Positions 38,101-47,167 of a stretch of DNA of 64,000 nucleotides are shown here, piece after piece. How positions within the stretch are numbered: position 1 is the stretch's first letter; each line of letters starts with the position of its first letter. The notes below the pieces were generated by a model. It was not told the origin of the DNA, made no database searches, and saw only the letters and a program-made list of their open reading frames with translations. A program made the translations under genes and the position numbers. Source of the DNA: Anaerosolibacter sp. (GTDB lineage Bacteria; Bacillota; Clostridia; Peptostreptococcales; Thermotaleaceae); the NCBI RefSeq assembly GCF_029240175.1, contig NZ_JARBTM010000026.1, forward strand, positions 1 to 64,000, given 5' to 3'.

Positions 38101-38685
38101 AATGCGATAGGGCACATCAGAGGCTATAGGAAAGAAATCCAGAATTCCCCCTCGTAGGGCAAATTGTCCTTTGGCCTCTACAAGGTCCATACGCTCATAA
38201 CCTAAAGTGATAAATTTCTCAATCACTTCGTCTACGACGATGGTCTCTCCATAATTGATGGAAAAAGAATATACTTCAAATATACCCTTAGGTACCAATC
38301 TTGTTAATAAACTCTCCACCGAAGCAACTACCACAGCGTTTTTATGTTCGCTTACCCCCATCATTACTCGGATACGTTCTTCTGTTGTTTGATGACTGGC
38401 AGCATCCACATGGTAGAGTATTACCTCACTGGAAGGATACAGATAATTCCCTGTTTCTAAAAAGCATTTTAAATCATCGTAAATCTTTCTTGCCTGTAGT
38501 TCATTATAGGTTAAAATAAGACTTTGTCGATTTTCAATTTGATTCAAAGCAGAAATGATATGAGGAATTTGGGCATCTACCAAACCATGAATAGCTGATG
38601 GATTTAGACCTTTCTCTACACTGTGTCTCAATGCGCCAAATTCCTTTAAGCTTTTTAATGATTCTATGAAAATATGTGCGGTCAA
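35179..38685 (-). CDS. mfd: Transcription-repair coupling factor Mfd
   Basis: Removes RNA polymerase stalled at DNA damage and recruits UvrA. The 1168 residues show the N-terminal UvrB-like region, a CarD-like polymerase-interaction domain near residues 490-560 (GDYVVHENHGIGQYVGIE), and the RecG-like motor with Walker A GDVGYGKTEVA, DEEQ box and GRVGRTNRLAYAYL. TTG start eight bases after GGGGTG. pth lies directly upstream, separated by a GCCCAGGTTT hairpin without a U tract. Confidence 0.97.
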   Translation of the reverse strand: MTAHIFIESLKSLKEFGALRHSVEKGLNPSAIHGLVDAQIPHIISALNQIENRQSLILTYNELQARKIYDDLKCFLETGNYLYPSSEVILYHVDAASHQTTEERIRVMMGVSEHKNAVVVASVESLLTRLVPKGIFEVYSFSINYGETIVVDEVIEKFITLGYERMDLVEAKGQFALRGGILDFFPIASDVPYRIELFDDEVDSIRSFDLESQLSIEKVKTVFVGPAQEMIVDQERKKAAIIRLQEERKHLPKKIKGKIREHLEENICKVIEEIENSYVGKGWENYIGYFYEKTFSFVDYLAEDALIFVDEPSRVREKADLVYKEFEETYKDKLEKGEVLPSQGNLLFRYDEILGILQGRQVFTMTSLPKNNSDFPPKSIINFSSRMAQSFHGKMDIFVEEVKRWKYKGYKTILLCGTMERAKYLEGVLRNHQVEVSIIQDENQEILSGQTFILQRSLAKGFEYHSNRLLVVTEQEIFGTVKKKKAPSKKKDARPIKSFMDLNLGDYVVHENHGIGQYVGIEQLKVQGAKKDYLHIKYSDGGSLYVPIEQMDLVQKYIGSDGASPKLNKLGGVEWKKAKAKVKGAIEDMAKDLLALYAERQMTRGHAFSHDTQWQSQFEDAFPYEETPDQLKCISEIKKDMEHHIPMDRLLCGDVGYGKTEVAIRAAFKCVMEGKQAAILVPTTILAQQHYNTLIQRFSDFPISIDMLSRFRTDGQQDEIIEKLRQGNLDIVVGTHRLISKDVQFKDLGLLIIDEEQRFGVKHKEALKQLKKHVDVLTLTATPIPRTLHMSLIGLRDMSIIEDPPEERYPIQTYVMEHNDEMIREAIIRELHRGGQVYFVFNRVKGIQQMANRLRKLLPEARISVGHGQMGERELENVMIDFMNGDFDVLVCTTIIETGLDISNVNTIVIHDADKMGLSQLYQLRGRVGRTNRLAYAYLTYQKDKVLTEVAEKRLKAIKEFTEFGSGFKIAMRDLEIRGAGNLIGGEQHGHMATIGYDLYCKLLEDTIREMKGEEVTRAVETTIEISVNAFIPEAYIPNENHKLEVYKKIASLRGKQDALDIEEEIEDRFGEIPGSVQNLISISYIKSMAQQLGMISIIEGDTFVKFQFDDGGRIRPEMIAGMIDAYGERVQIHGSVTPYIRLKCKSQEGKLKEIREFLEKISGFHRN

Positions 38686-38721
38686 TCTATCTTCACCCCT
38701 CTATCTGCTGCAACACCGCTA

Positions 38722-38744
38722 GCCCAGGTTTTCCAAACCTGGGC
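38722..38744. other. Hairpin between pth and mfd
   Basis: Perfect GCCCAGGTTT / AAACCTGGGC palindrome with a 3-base loop and no U tract. Possibly a processing or stabilising element. fin (yabK) of B. subtilis lies at this place; no such gene is seen here. Confidence 0.45.
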
Positions 38745-38767
38745 ATAGTCTAATTCCTTTTACTGGT

Positions 38768-39325
38768 TTAACCATTATACTTATTCATGGCTGCGTTGAC
38801 ACCTTCTGTAATCATCACTTCCACAGCCGCTGCTGCATTTCCAATGGTAATCGCCATTTCCTCTTGATCTTCCTTTCCAAATCTGCCTAGCACGTGGCTT
38901 GATAAATCACCTTTTTGGGGCTTCCCAACACCAATTCGTACTCTGGGAAACTGATCACTCTGAATTTCATAGATAATGGACCTCATGCCATTATGGGTAC
39001 CTGCACTTCCTTTACTTCGGATCCTCAGCTTGCCCGGATCTACATCGATATCATCATAGACCACGATGATTTGTTCAGGATTTAGCTTATAAAAATTTTG
39101 TATTTCTAACACGCTGTGCCCGCTGAGATTCATATAGGTTTGTGGTTTAACAAGAAGCACCTTCTTGTTGCCAATAAATCCTTCTCCAATCAAGCCCTTA
39201 AATTTTACTTTATTCACAGGAATATTATGCTTTTCTGATAGATAATCTATGACATCAAAGCCTACGTTATGCCTCGTTCCAGCATATTGCTTCCCCGGAT
39301 TTCCTAGTCCAACGATGACAAACAT
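38768..39325 (-). CDS. pth: Peptidyl-tRNA hydrolase
   Basis: Recycles tRNA from peptidyl-tRNA released by stalled ribosomes; called spoVC in B. subtilis. The 185-residue enzyme shows GLGNPGKQYAGTRHNVGF at the N-terminus (catalytic His19), PQTYMNLSG and VVYDDIDVDPGKLRIR. The AGGGTG site is close to the ATG. It lies upstream of mfd as in Bacillus. Confidence 0.97.
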   Translation of the reverse strand: MFVIVGLGNPGKQYAGTRHNVGFDVIDYLSEKHNIPVNKVKFKGLIGEGFIGNKKVLLVKPQTYMNLSGHSVLEIQNFYKLNPEQIIVVYDDIDVDPGKLRIRSKGSAGTHNGMRSIIYEIQSDQFPRVRIGVGKPQKGDLSSHVLGRFGKEDQEEMAITIGNAAAAVEVMITEGVNAAMNKYNG

Positions 39326-39397
39326 CTATTACACCCTTTCTGTATATGCAATCATCCACTATTATACCACAATTATAGCAACTTCATAATAACAAAG

Positions 39398-39498
39398 ATG
39401 CACACCAAAGTGTGCATAGGTTAAGGCTGAGGTTAAGGTTAAAACCCATAGGAGCGATCAGTGATCGCCCTTACCAACCTCAGCCTTAACCTCAACCT
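39398..39498. repeat. GGTTAAGG inverted-repeat element, copy 1
   Basis: A TGCACAC / GTGTGCA hairpin (39398-39417) is followed by AGGTTAAGGCTGAGGTT (39418-39434), whose exact reverse complement is at 39476-39492. Between the arms is a GAGCGATCAGTGATCGCCC hairpin. Elements of the same design occur at 49676-49750 and 61023-61159 with different centres. Confidence 0.8.
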
Positions 39499-39530
39499 AA
39501 AAAATAGCCGAGATTCTCGGCTATTTTTAT
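39499..39530 (-). terminator. Chemoreceptor gene terminator
   Basis: Stem AAAAATAGCCGAG / CTCGGCTATTTTT with U tract; symmetrical and possibly bidirectional. Confidence 0.88.
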
Positions 39531-41527
39531 TAGATCTTAAACTTATTTAATTCATTACTCAATTGGCTTGCCAGCTCATTGAGCTTATCGGCAGCCCTTG
39601 CTACTTCTTCCACTGCAGAAGTCTGCTGCTGCATAGAAGCACTTACTTCTTCCGATGAAGCTGCAGTTTCTTCTGATACCGCTGAAATATTTTCGATGGC
39701 AGCTACGATATTTTGTCCATCTTTGTTCATGTCAGCTGCATACTGATTGATCACTTCGATCTTATTTCCAATAACATCAATGGACTTAGATATTTCTTCA
39801 AAGGACTTATTTACATTGCCTACAGCCTGTCCTTGCTCTTTGTTTCTTTCCTTTACTTCTTCCATAATGCCTACAGTAGATTTGGTATGATTCTGTATGC
39901 TTAATACAATTCCCTTAATCTCATCGGCAGACTTGCCGGATTGCTCCGCCAGCTTACGGATTTCATCGGCAACTACGGCAAAGCCTCTACCCGCATCCCC
40001 TGCCCGTGCTGCCTCAATGGCCGCATTTAATGCCAATAGATTTGTCTGCTCAGCAATACTGCTGATGGTATCCAAGATACTTCCGATATGTTGAGACTCG
40101 TTATCCAGTTCAGCAACAGCTTCCACAATACGCTGCGTCGCTTGATTGTTCAATCGCGTTTTATCTTTTAATACATCTACAGCCTGTACACCGTTTACGT
40201 TGGCATCCATCACTTCAGTAGATACTTTCATCATCTCATCGGTGCCAGCTGCCAGCTTCCCAAACTTATCTGCCAGGTTAGACACGAGGATAGATCCTTT
40301 TTCTGCCTCAGAAGCTTGCTCTGTAGCACCCTTTGCAATTTCTTCTACCGTTCTTGATACTTCCTCTGCAGAAGCGCTGGTTTCTTCAGAAGTTGCTGCT
40401 AAGGTCTCCGCCGCCTCTGTTACTTCAAGGGATACCTGTCTTACTTGGGACACAAGGCCTTTTAGGCCTTCTGCCATGACGTTAAAGCTATTGGCCAGCA
40501 TGCCTACTTCGTCCTTTGATTTCACATGACAACGAACGGTGAAATCTCCGTCCTTCATTTTCTCCATATCCTTTGCCAATGCCCCTAATGGCTTAGAAAT
40601 ACTATTGGCGATCAACAACGATATGACTACAGCTACCACTAAGGCCAAAAGACCCATCATTAAACTTGTATTTAACAGTGAACTATATTGGGTAGAAATT
40701 TCTTTTATGTACATATTGGCTAAAATTCGCCAGCCAACCCTCTCCATGCTTGTAAACACGCCAAACTTTTCTTCGTTTACGCCTTTTTCTTCAAAAACAT
40801 AATCCATTGTACCCGCTTTTTCTTTGCTAATCGCTTCCGCAATTTCTGGTACGGGAATCGGCTTTCCAATCAATTCAGGGTTAGGATGGGTCATTAGATT
40901 TCCTGTTTTGTCAATAAGCACGACATATCCTGCCTGACCAATTTTTATACTATTGATTAGATTGGACAATTGTTCCAAAGAGATATCCAAAGCCATAACG
41001 CCTACAAATGCATTGTTATGTCTGCTGTCATATACGGGTTGTGCAACGGAAATAATTACTTTTCCTGTACCTACATCTACATAGGGATCTGTCCATGCGA
41101 TGCCATTCTTTTTCATTGCATCCTGATACCAAGGTCTGGATGTAGGATCATAGTCCGCAGGCAAGTCTGTCTCTGGATATAAAAACATCTGCTTGTCATG
41201 GGTACCAATATATACATTTAATACATCAGGATGGGTCTTGGCAAAATTCTCAAATCCAGCCATCATCCATTGAGCAGAATCTGGATAGGACAATACCTGC
41301 TCCACATTGGCATCTTTTGATAATAAATCTAGGTTTTCTTCTAATCCCTCAAGATATAAGTCCGTAGAATGGTTCACTTCATTAACGAGGGATTGGGTAC
41401 TGCCCTTTAGATTGTCTTTCATTAAATCCACAGACTCTAAGAATGTCGCAATCCCTAATGCAGCCATGGGTAGTGTGATCAGCAATATAAAACTGACCAT
41501 TAGTTTAAATCGAATTCCTCTTTTCAT
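39530..41527 (-). CDS. Methyl-accepting chemotaxis protein with dCache sensor
   Basis: Transmembrane chemoreceptor of 665 residues. A membrane segment near residues 10-28, an outside double-Cache ligand-binding domain (about 35-275, with [19 protein letters not shown]), a second membrane segment (about 283-305), a HAMP domain and a long coiled-coil signalling domain with the tip [23 protein letters not shown]. The start at 41525-41527 follows AAAGGAGG. It stands between prs and pth, where ctc sits in Bacillus. A strong promoter and a Spo0A-type box lie upstream. Confidence 0.93.
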   Translation of the reverse strand: MKRGIRFKLMVSFILLITLPMAALGIATFLESVDLMKDNLKGSTQSLVNEVNHSTDLYLEGLEENLDLLSKDANVEQVLSYPDSAQWMMAGFENFAKTHPDVLNVYIGTHDKQMFLYPETDLPADYDPTSRPWYQDAMKKNGIAWTDPYVDVGTGKVIISVAQPVYDSRHNNAFVGVMALDISLEQLSNLINSIKIGQAGYVVLIDKTGNLMTHPNPELIGKPIPVPEIAEAISKEKAGTMDYVFEEKGVNEEKFGVFTSMERVGWRILANMYIKEISTQYSSLLNTSLMMGLLALVVAVVISLLIANSISKPLGALAKDMEKMKDGDFTVRCHVKSKDEVGMLANSFNVMAEGLKGLVSQVRQVSLEVTEAAETLAATSEETSASAEEVSRTVEEIAKGATEQASEAEKGSILVSNLADKFGKLAAGTDEMMKVSTEVMDANVNGVQAVDVLKDKTRLNNQATQRIVEAVAELDNESQHIGSILDTISSIAEQTNLLALNAAIEAARAGDAGRGFAVVADEIRKLAEQSGKSADEIKGIVLSIQNHTKSTVGIMEEVKERNKEQGQAVGNVNKSFEEISKSIDVIGNKIEVINQYAADMNKDGQNIVAAIENISAVSEETAASSEEVSASMQQQTSAVEEVARAADKLNELASQLSNELNKFKI

Positions 41528-41573
41528 AGCAAGCCTCCTTTGATATGATAAAAATATAATGCCTGTAACATAT

Positions 41574-41580
41574 TTCGACA
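41574..41580 (-). promoter_or_regulatory. Putative Spo0A box downstream of the chemoreceptor promoter
   Basis: A perfect TGTCGAA lies in the context AATATGTCGAAATATG, about 10-15 bases downstream of the predicted transcription start. That position would favour repression by Spo0A~P. A 7-base match can occur by chance, so function is inferred. Confidence 0.5.
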
Positions 41581-41595
41581 TATTTTGTTATTTAA

Positions 41596-41624
41596 ATTAT
41601 ATGTAAATTTTGTAAATAATGCAA
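41596..41624 (-). promoter_or_regulatory. Chemoreceptor gene promoter
   Basis: Minus-strand TTGCAT (41619-41624), 17-base spacer, perfect TATAAT (41596-41601). The leader would be about 60 bases. It looks like a vegetative sigma-A promoter rather than the sigma-D type often used by chemotaxis genes. Confidence 0.65.
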
Positions 41625-41651
41625 TAAGTTATAAATTTCACAACAAAATAG

Positions 41652-41682
41652 CGTAAAAAAAGATGGGTTTCCCCATCTTTTT
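41652..41682 (-). terminator. prs terminator
   Basis: Stem AAAAGATGGG-GAAA-CCCATCTTTT with a U run on the minus strand, directly at the prs stop. Confidence 0.9.
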
Positions 41683-42629
41683 TAGTCAAACAGCTTGCTT
41701 ACAGATAAGTTTTCGTAAATTCTACGAATGGCCTCTGCGAAAACAGGGGCAACTGATAAGCTTGTGATGTTTTTCAATTTTTTCTCCTCCGGCAGAGGAA
41801 TGGTATCTAATACAACCAACTCTTTGATAACGGATCCTTCAATCCTCTCCAGGGCTGGCCCTGAGAGTACAGGATGGGTACAACAAGCATAAACTTCGTT
41901 CGCGCCAAAATCCTTCAATGCTTTTGCACCTTGTGTAAGCGTTCCTGCTGTATCTACCATATCATCAACAAGGATTACATTTTTTCCTTCGATTTCTCCA
42001 ATGATATTCATAACCTCAGATACATTGGCTTGAGGTCTTCTTTTATCGATGATGGCAAGAGGCGCATCTAGCAAGTTAGCAAAATTCCTAGCTCTGGTTA
42101 CACTTCCAAGGTCTGGCGATACTACAACAAGATCTTCTAATCCCATTTTCTTAAAATATTCCGCTAAAATCGGTACTCCAAGCAAATGATCTACAGGGAT
42201 GTTAAAATATCCTTGAATTTGCGCCGCATGTAAGTCCATGGTTAATACTCTGTCTGCCCCTGCCGCAGTAATAATATCTGCCACTAGCTTTGCAGTGATC
42301 GGATCTCTGGCTTTTGCCTTTCTATCCTGTCTAGCATATCCGTAATATGGCACCACCGCTGTAATTCTTCCTGCTGACGCTCTCTTTAGGGCATCAATCA
42401 TAATCAATAGTTCCATTAGATGTCTATTTACTGGCACATAGGTTGACTGTACCACAAACACATCAGCACCTCTAACGGTTTCCTTGATATTTACAGCGAT
42501 CTCACCATCACTAAAGGATCCTACTTCTGCTTCCCCTAGCTTTACGTCCATCTCCTGGCATATCCTCAACGCCAAATCCTGACTGGCATTTCCAGCAAAC
42601 ACCTTTATCGTTTGTCCATTAATGTTCAT
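41682..42629 (-). CDS. prs: Ribose-phosphate pyrophosphokinase
   Basis: Makes PRPP from ribose 5-phosphate and ATP for nucleotide, His and Trp synthesis. The 315-residue class I enzyme shows the flexible-loop motif [39 protein letters not shown], and the PRPP-binding loop [10 protein letters not shown]. It follows glmU by 22 bases, the universal Firmicute glmU-prs pair. Confidence 0.97.
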   Translation of the reverse strand: MNINGQTIKVFAGNASQDLALRICQEMDVKLGEAEVGSFSDGEIAVNIKETVRGADVFVVQSTYVPVNRHLMELLIMIDALKRASAGRITAVVPYYGYARQDRKAKARDPITAKLVADIITAAGADRVLTMDLHAAQIQGYFNIPVDHLLGVPILAEYFKKMGLEDLVVVSPDLGSVTRARNFANLLDAPLAIIDKRRPQANVSEVMNIIGEIEGKNVILVDDMVDTAGTLTQGAKALKDFGANEVYACCTHPVLSGPALERIEGSVIKELVVLDTIPLPEEKKLKNITSLSVAPVFAEAIRRIYENLSVSKLFD

Positions 42630-42651
42630 GTGTATCCTCCTTAGGTTTCCT

Positions 42652-44025
42652 TTATTTCATAAGTCCTTTTCGCGCTACCCAGCCAAGTTTATTCTCTTGC
42701 TTTGCCCTTGCCACCGAGAGAGCACCTTCCGGAACCTCTTTGGTAATGGTAGATCCTGTGGCAATATATCCATATTTTCTTACGGTTACAGGCCCGACTA
42801 AATTAACATTACTTCCCACAAATGCATGATCCTCTACAATAGACTTATGCTTATGCTTTCCATCATAATTTACGAAAACAACGCCGCATCCAATATTCAC
42901 ATGCTTACCCACTTCCCCATCGCCTACATATGCTAAATGAGAAGCCTTTGAGTAATCTCCTATGGTAGAATTCTTTACTTCCACGAAATCCCCAATTTTC
43001 ACATGTTTCCCAAGTCTGCTGTTGGGTCTCAGATAAGCGTAAGGGCCTATTTGACATGCATCATCCACAAAGCTCTCCACAATGGTAGAACTCTGAATCT
43101 CCACTTCATTGTTGATTACTGAGTCTACAATGCGGGTGTTATGTCCAATGATACAGCCTTCTCCGATCTCTGTCTTTCCTTTTAAAATTACACCTGGGTA
43201 CAGGATCGTATCTCTGCCAACCTTTATCCCTTTATCCACATAGACCTGCTGAGGGTCTATCATCGTTACGCCATTCTCCATTAATTCTCTAAGTACTCGA
43301 TTTCTCATGACGGCTTCAGCTTCTGCCAGCTGTACTCTGGAGTTAACCCCAGCAATTTCGGTCTTATCCGATACCCCATAGGCTCCTACCTTATGACCTG
43401 CCTGATTCAATATTTCCACCACATCAGTTATATAGTACTCTTTCTGCACATTGTCATTGGTAAGCTTCTTCAATGCTTCCTTTAACAGCCTCCCATTGTA
43501 ACAATACATCCCTGAATTGATCTCTTTAATTTTCTTTTCATCCTCAGTGGCATCTTTCTGCTCCACAATCCTCTCCACAGAACCATTCTGGCCCCTTACA
43601 ATCCTTCCATATCCAGTAGGATCTTCAAATTGTGCAGTTAAAACTGTCGCTGCATAATTACCTTGTTTATGATATTGGATTAATTCCTCAATCGTTTCTG
43701 TTCGTATTAACGGAGTGTCCCCATATAGCAGAAGTACATCGCCTTCATCCTCTATATGATCAGCCGCCTGCATTACGGCATGTCCCGTACCTAGCTGTTC
43801 TCTCTGCCAAACAAACTGCACATTTCTATGGTCAATGGCTTTTTCCACCAATTCTCCTCCATGGCCGATAACCACGATGGTACGATCCACACCATTTTCC
43901 TCTGCAACATCAATGACATGCTCCACCATAGGTTTGCTAGATACCTCGTGAATTACCTTGGGAAGCTTTGATTTCATCCTGGTTCCTGTACCTGCTGCTA
44001 ATATCACAGCAGTCATTTTACCCAT
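42652..44025 (-). CDS. glmU: Bifunctional GlmU (UDP-GlcNAc synthesis)
   Basis: Acetylates glucosamine 1-phosphate and then uridylylates it, giving UDP-N-acetylglucosamine for the wall. The N-terminal nucleotidyltransferase domain begins with [18 protein letters not shown]; the C-terminal left-handed beta helix has hexapeptide repeats from about residue 250 on and the segment [10 protein letters not shown]. The start at 44023-44025 (457 residues) is 8 bases after AAGGAG; a GTG three codons earlier overlaps that site. Confidence 0.95.
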   Translation of the reverse strand: MGKMTAVILAAGTGTRMKSKLPKVIHEVSSKPMVEHVIDVAEENGVDRTIVVIGHGGELVEKAIDHRNVQFVWQREQLGTGHAVMQAADHIEDEGDVLLLYGDTPLIRTETIEELIQYHKQGNYAATVLTAQFEDPTGYGRIVRGQNGSVERIVEQKDATEDEKKIKEINSGMYCYNGRLLKEALKKLTNDNVQKEYYITDVVEILNQAGHKVGAYGVSDKTEIAGVNSRVQLAEAEAVMRNRVLRELMENGVTMIDPQQVYVDKGIKVGRDTILYPGVILKGKTEIGEGCIIGHNTRIVDSVINNEVEIQSSTIVESFVDDACQIGPYAYLRPNSRLGKHVKIGDFVEVKNSTIGDYSKASHLAYVGDGEVGKHVNIGCGVVFVNYDGKHKHKSIVEDHAFVGSNVNLVGPVTVRKYGYIATGSTITKEVPEGALSVARAKQENKLGWVARKGLMK

Positions 44026-44159
44026 CTGCGCCACTCCTTATTATCATGATTTTATTTCATTTATAGTATTACACCAATCCATACAGATATTTTGGTAAAC
44101 TTTTTCCCGTTTTTTAGTATACCATTTTTTTTAAAAAACAAAAAGGGAATTGAATATTT

Positions 44160-44226
44160 TTCTAAAAAGCAAAACCTCCTTAGGGAGATTGCCTAAAAGT
44201 TTAAGCAATTTCTCTAAGGAGGTCTT
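44160..44226 (-). terminator. spoVG terminator
   Basis: Long stem with arms ACCTCCTTAGAGAAATTGC and GCAATCTCCCTAAGGAGGT on the minus strand, then TTTTGCTTTTTAG. The loop is about 12 bases. Confidence 0.82.
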
Positions 44227-44275
44227 GAATACCGAAATTGATAACAGGGGCATATCCATACAGAAGCAAAAATAC

Positions 44276-44530
44276 TTATTCTTCATCCTGTACATCTTTG
44301 ACCTGTTCATACTGAGAGAGGATAGCATCTTGTAACCTCGTTCTCATTTCAGAATTAATTGGATGGGCGATGTCTCTAAAATCTCCTTCTCCCATCTTTC
44401 GACTTGGCATGGCAATAAATAGTCCGTTTTGTCCTTCGATGATTTTTATGTCATGTACTACAAATTCGTTGTCAAAAGTTACTGATACTATTGCCTTCAT
44501 CTTGCCTTCATCATTTATCTTTCGAATCAT
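44276..44530 (-). CDS. spoVG: SpoVG RNA/DNA-binding regulator, with atypical N-terminus
   Basis: Global regulator of the SpoVG family, here 84 residues. The core is classical: [37 protein letters not shown] is spread over residues 10-46, followed by [13 protein letters not shown]. Relatives begin MxITDVRVRK; here the first six or so residues are missing and the reading frame is closed by a TGA seven codons before the ATG. No AGGAGG-like site precedes the ATG. Either the start is unusual, or the 5' end has been altered. It follows purR. Confidence 0.85.
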   Translation of the reverse strand: MIRKINDEGKMKAIVSVTFDNEFVVHDIKIIEGQNGLFIAMPSRKMGEGDFRDIAHPINSEMRTRLQDAILSQYEQVKDVQDEE

Positions 44531-44592
44531 GTGAAAATTTACAATTTTTCATAATATTTGTTTTCGTTTAATAATCAGTCTTTAGATTCATT

Positions 44593-45408
44593 CTAGATTA
44601 ACCTTTCATTTGGGAAGATACATATCTCTTGTTGAATCGGATCTACTCTATCCAATATCAGCAAAGGAATATAGTCTTCCACAAGCTTTTCTTTTGGTTC
44701 CTTGGTGGCAATCATCACGCCGATTCCCTTCACATTACCTTCAAATTCTTTGATGATATCTACCATCCCTTTAGCAGTTCCCCCTGCTTTCATAAAATCA
44801 TCAATAATAATTACATTGGCCCCGTGTTTTATGGCTCTTTTGGAGACAGACATGGTTTGAATCTTACCGGTTGAACCTGATACATAATTGATACTTACAG
44901 TGGATCCTTCCGTTACCTTGCTGTCTCTTCTCAAAATAATCAGTGGTACATTTAATGCATGGGCCGTCATCATAGCAATGGGAATTCCTTTGGTCTCTAC
45001 CGTTACAACATAGTCAATGCCTTCTCCCACAAACTGGGTTGCAAATATTTCCCCCATTTTTTTTACAAGAGAAGGGTTATAGATAATATCTGCCATGTAT
45101 AGAAAAGCACCTGGAATGATTCTGCTGGGGTCAGCAAGTTTACTGCTTAATTCCTCTAAAAAATCTTTTCCGCGGTCTCTGCTAACCATCGGTACATACT
45201 TTACACCGCCAGCTGCACCGGCTATGGTTTCAATTTTTCCAAGCTGCAGGTCTTCCATAAGTTTTTTGGCTACAACAATATCCTCGCTGATTGTTGACTT
45301 TGCTGCATGAAATTGGTTGGTAAAAAAACTAAGGGTGAAAATTTCGTTGGGATAGTCCGATAAGATTTTAATCAACGCACCGATTCTTTCATTTCTTTTT
45401 AATTTCAT
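44593..45408 (-). CDS. purR: Purine operon repressor PurR
   Basis: PRPP-responsive repressor of purine genes, 271 residues. An N-terminal winged-helix domain (about 1-73) is joined to a phosphoribosyltransferase-fold domain with the PRPP motif VIIIDDFMKAGGTAKGM near residue 200. It lies upstream of spoVG, as in Bacillus except that yabJ is absent. A CCGAA-containing PurBox-like half-site lies between its promoter and its start. Confidence 0.96.
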   Translation of the reverse strand: MKLKRNERIGALIKILSDYPNEIFTLSFFTNQFHAAKSTISEDIVVAKKLMEDLQLGKIETIAGAAGGVKYVPMVSRDRGKDFLEELSSKLADPSRIIPGAFLYMADIIYNPSLVKKMGEIFATQFVGEGIDYVVTVETKGIPIAMMTAHALNVPLIILRRDSKVTEGSTVSINYVSGSTGKIQTMSVSKRAIKHGANVIIIDDFMKAGGTAKGMVDIIKEFEGNVKGIGVMIATKEPKEKLVEDYIPLLILDRVDPIQQEICIFPNERLI

Positions 45409-45442
45409 CTATGTTCCGCTCCATTCCGAATATTAAAGTTAT

Positions 45443-45470
45443 TGTATATAATTTTATTCGCTTTTGCCAA
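45443..45470 (-). promoter_or_regulatory. Probable purR promoter
   Basis: Minus-strand TTGGCA (45465-45470), 16-base spacer, TATACA (45443-45448), about 35 bases before the purR ATG. An ATTCCGAATATT element at 45423-45434 resembles half of a PurBox, hinting at self-control. Confidence 0.45.
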
Positions 45471-45728
45471 ATTATTCAATATTTTTTTCTATTGTTCCAA
45501 AATCTTTATTCCATGTTATGGAAACACTAGAAGCATATTTTTCTTAGCATGAAAATATAATAGTGTGATATAATTTCCCTAACGTTCTTTTCAAAGTTTT
45601 TCATTTTTTGCCTATACATTCCCTAAAACTTTGTCAATAATACAAAAACAAAGGCATTCATGCTTTAGATTGTATAAAATTGCTTTTGTTTATCATATTT
45701 TATTCATCTTCATAATGGAGGAGAGACG
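45471..45728. other. Divergent intergenic region between purR and murC
   Basis: AT-rich, no gene seen. A plus-strand TATAAA-type -10 near 45676 could serve murC but no matching -35 is clear. Confidence 0.4.
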
Positions 45729-47129
45729 ATGATGCAAATAGATTTAACGGACCAAGGAATAAAGCATGTTCACTTTATCGGCATTGGCGGAATCAGCATG
45801 AGTGCCATTGCAGAGCTCCTACTAAGCTTTAACTACAGGATTTCTGGTTCAGATATGCATGCTTCCAAAATTACAGATAAGCTTCGTGATAAAGGTGCCG
45901 ACATACATATTGGACATAGCAGTGATAATGTTCCCGTTTGTGATCTCGTGGTTTATACTGCGGCAGTAAAAAGTGATAATCCTGAATTAAAGAGGGCTGG
46001 AGAACTGGGTATTCCTGTGATTGATCGAGCAGAAATGCTAGGTTTACTGATGAAAAAGTTCTCTAACAGCATTGCAATTTCAGGTACTCACGGAAAAACG
46101 ACCACCACTTCCATGGTCTCTCTTATATTGGAGCACAGTGGTTTTCATCCCACAATTCTGGTTGGGGGAGAGTTGGATGAAATCGGTGGCAATATTAAAA
46201 TAGGTGAGAGTGATTATCTCGTTACTGAAGCCTGTGAATATGTAGAGAGCTTTCTTAAATTTTTCCCTACCCTAGGTATTATTTTAAACATAGAAGCAGA
46301 CCACTTAGATTATTTTAGAAATTTAGATCATATTATAGAAGCTTTTACAAAATTCGCCCGTTTAATTCCCAGGGAAGGTCACCTAGTTGCCTTTAAAGAT
46401 GACGCGAATATTCGTGCCCTGCTGCCCCATGTGACTTGTAACATTGTTACCTGCGGGATAAAAGAAGAAAGTGATTATATGGTTCGCGATATTGGATATA
46501 ACCATCTAGGTTTTCCTTATTTCGATGTGTATCTTCACAACAAGCTTCTAGGCCATTTTCAGTTAAATGTACCTGGATATCATAACATTTGTAATGCTTT
46601 AGCTTCCATTGCTGCTACCCATACCTTAGGCGCACCTGTTGAAAAAATCCACGAAAGGCTGGGTATTTTTAAAGGTACCCATAGAAGATTTGATGTTCTG
46701 GGTGTTGTGAACGAAAGAACGATTGTGGACGATTATGCCCATCACCCTACAGAAATACAGGCGACCCTTCAGGCCGCTGCAAATTATCCCCACAATAAGA
46801 TTTGGTGTGTTTTTCAGTCTCACACCTATACAAGAACAAAATCCCTATTAAATGATTTTGCCATTTCTTTCTCCGGTGCAGATAAAGTGATTGTGGCTGA
46901 TATCTATGCAGCACGAGAAAAAGATACTGGTGAGATCCATGCCAGAGATCTGGTTCAAGCCATCGGTGAACACCATCACGATGTCTCTTATATCGGCGGA
47001 TTTTCAGACATTGTAGATTATCTTTCCAACCATACCCAGCCGGGTGATTTGATATTAACCATGGGCGCAGGAGACATATACCGAGTAGGTGAAATGCTCC
47101 TAAAAGAAATGACATTAAAAACAGGTTAG
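45729..47129 (+). CDS. murC: UDP-N-acetylmuramate--L-alanine ligase
   Basis: Adds L-alanine to UDP-MurNAc, the first peptide step of peptidoglycan synthesis. The 466-residue Mur ligase shows an N-terminal Rossmann domain (HFIGIGGISMSAIAELL), the ATP loop SGTHGKTTTTSM around residue 118, and a C-terminal domain with DDYAHHPTEIQATL. GGAGGAGAG precedes tandem ATG codons. It is divergent from purR, an arrangement seen in other Clostridia. Confidence 0.97.
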   Translation: MMQIDLTDQGIKHVHFIGIGGISMSAIAELLLSFNYRISGSDMHASKITDKLRDKGADIHIGHSSDNVPVCDLVVYTAAVKSDNPELKRAGELGIPVIDRAEMLGLLMKKFSNSIAISGTHGKTTTTSMVSLILEHSGFHPTILVGGELDEIGGNIKIGESDYLVTEACEYVESFLKFFPTLGIILNIEADHLDYFRNLDHIIEAFTKFARLIPREGHLVAFKDDANIRALLPHVTCNIVTCGIKEESDYMVRDIGYNHLGFPYFDVYLHNKLLGHFQLNVPGYHNICNALASIAATHTLGAPVEKIHERLGIFKGTHRRFDVLGVVNERTIVDDYAHHPTEIQATLQAAANYPHNKIWCVFQSHTYTRTKSLLNDFAISFSGADKVIVADIYAAREKDTGEIHARDLVQAIGEHHHDVSYIGGFSDIVDYLSNHTQPGDLILTMGAGDIYRVGEMLLKEMTLKTG

Positions 47130-47150
47130 AATATTCTAACCTGTTTCTTT
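47118..47150 (+). terminator. murC terminator (bidirectional)
   Basis: Perfect 24-base palindrome ACAGGTTAGAAT / ATTCTAACCTGT overlapping the murC stop, followed by TTTCTTTATTT; the flanking A-rich side lets it serve the converging gene too. Confidence 0.8.
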
Positions 47151-47167
47151 ATTTCATATATAGAATT

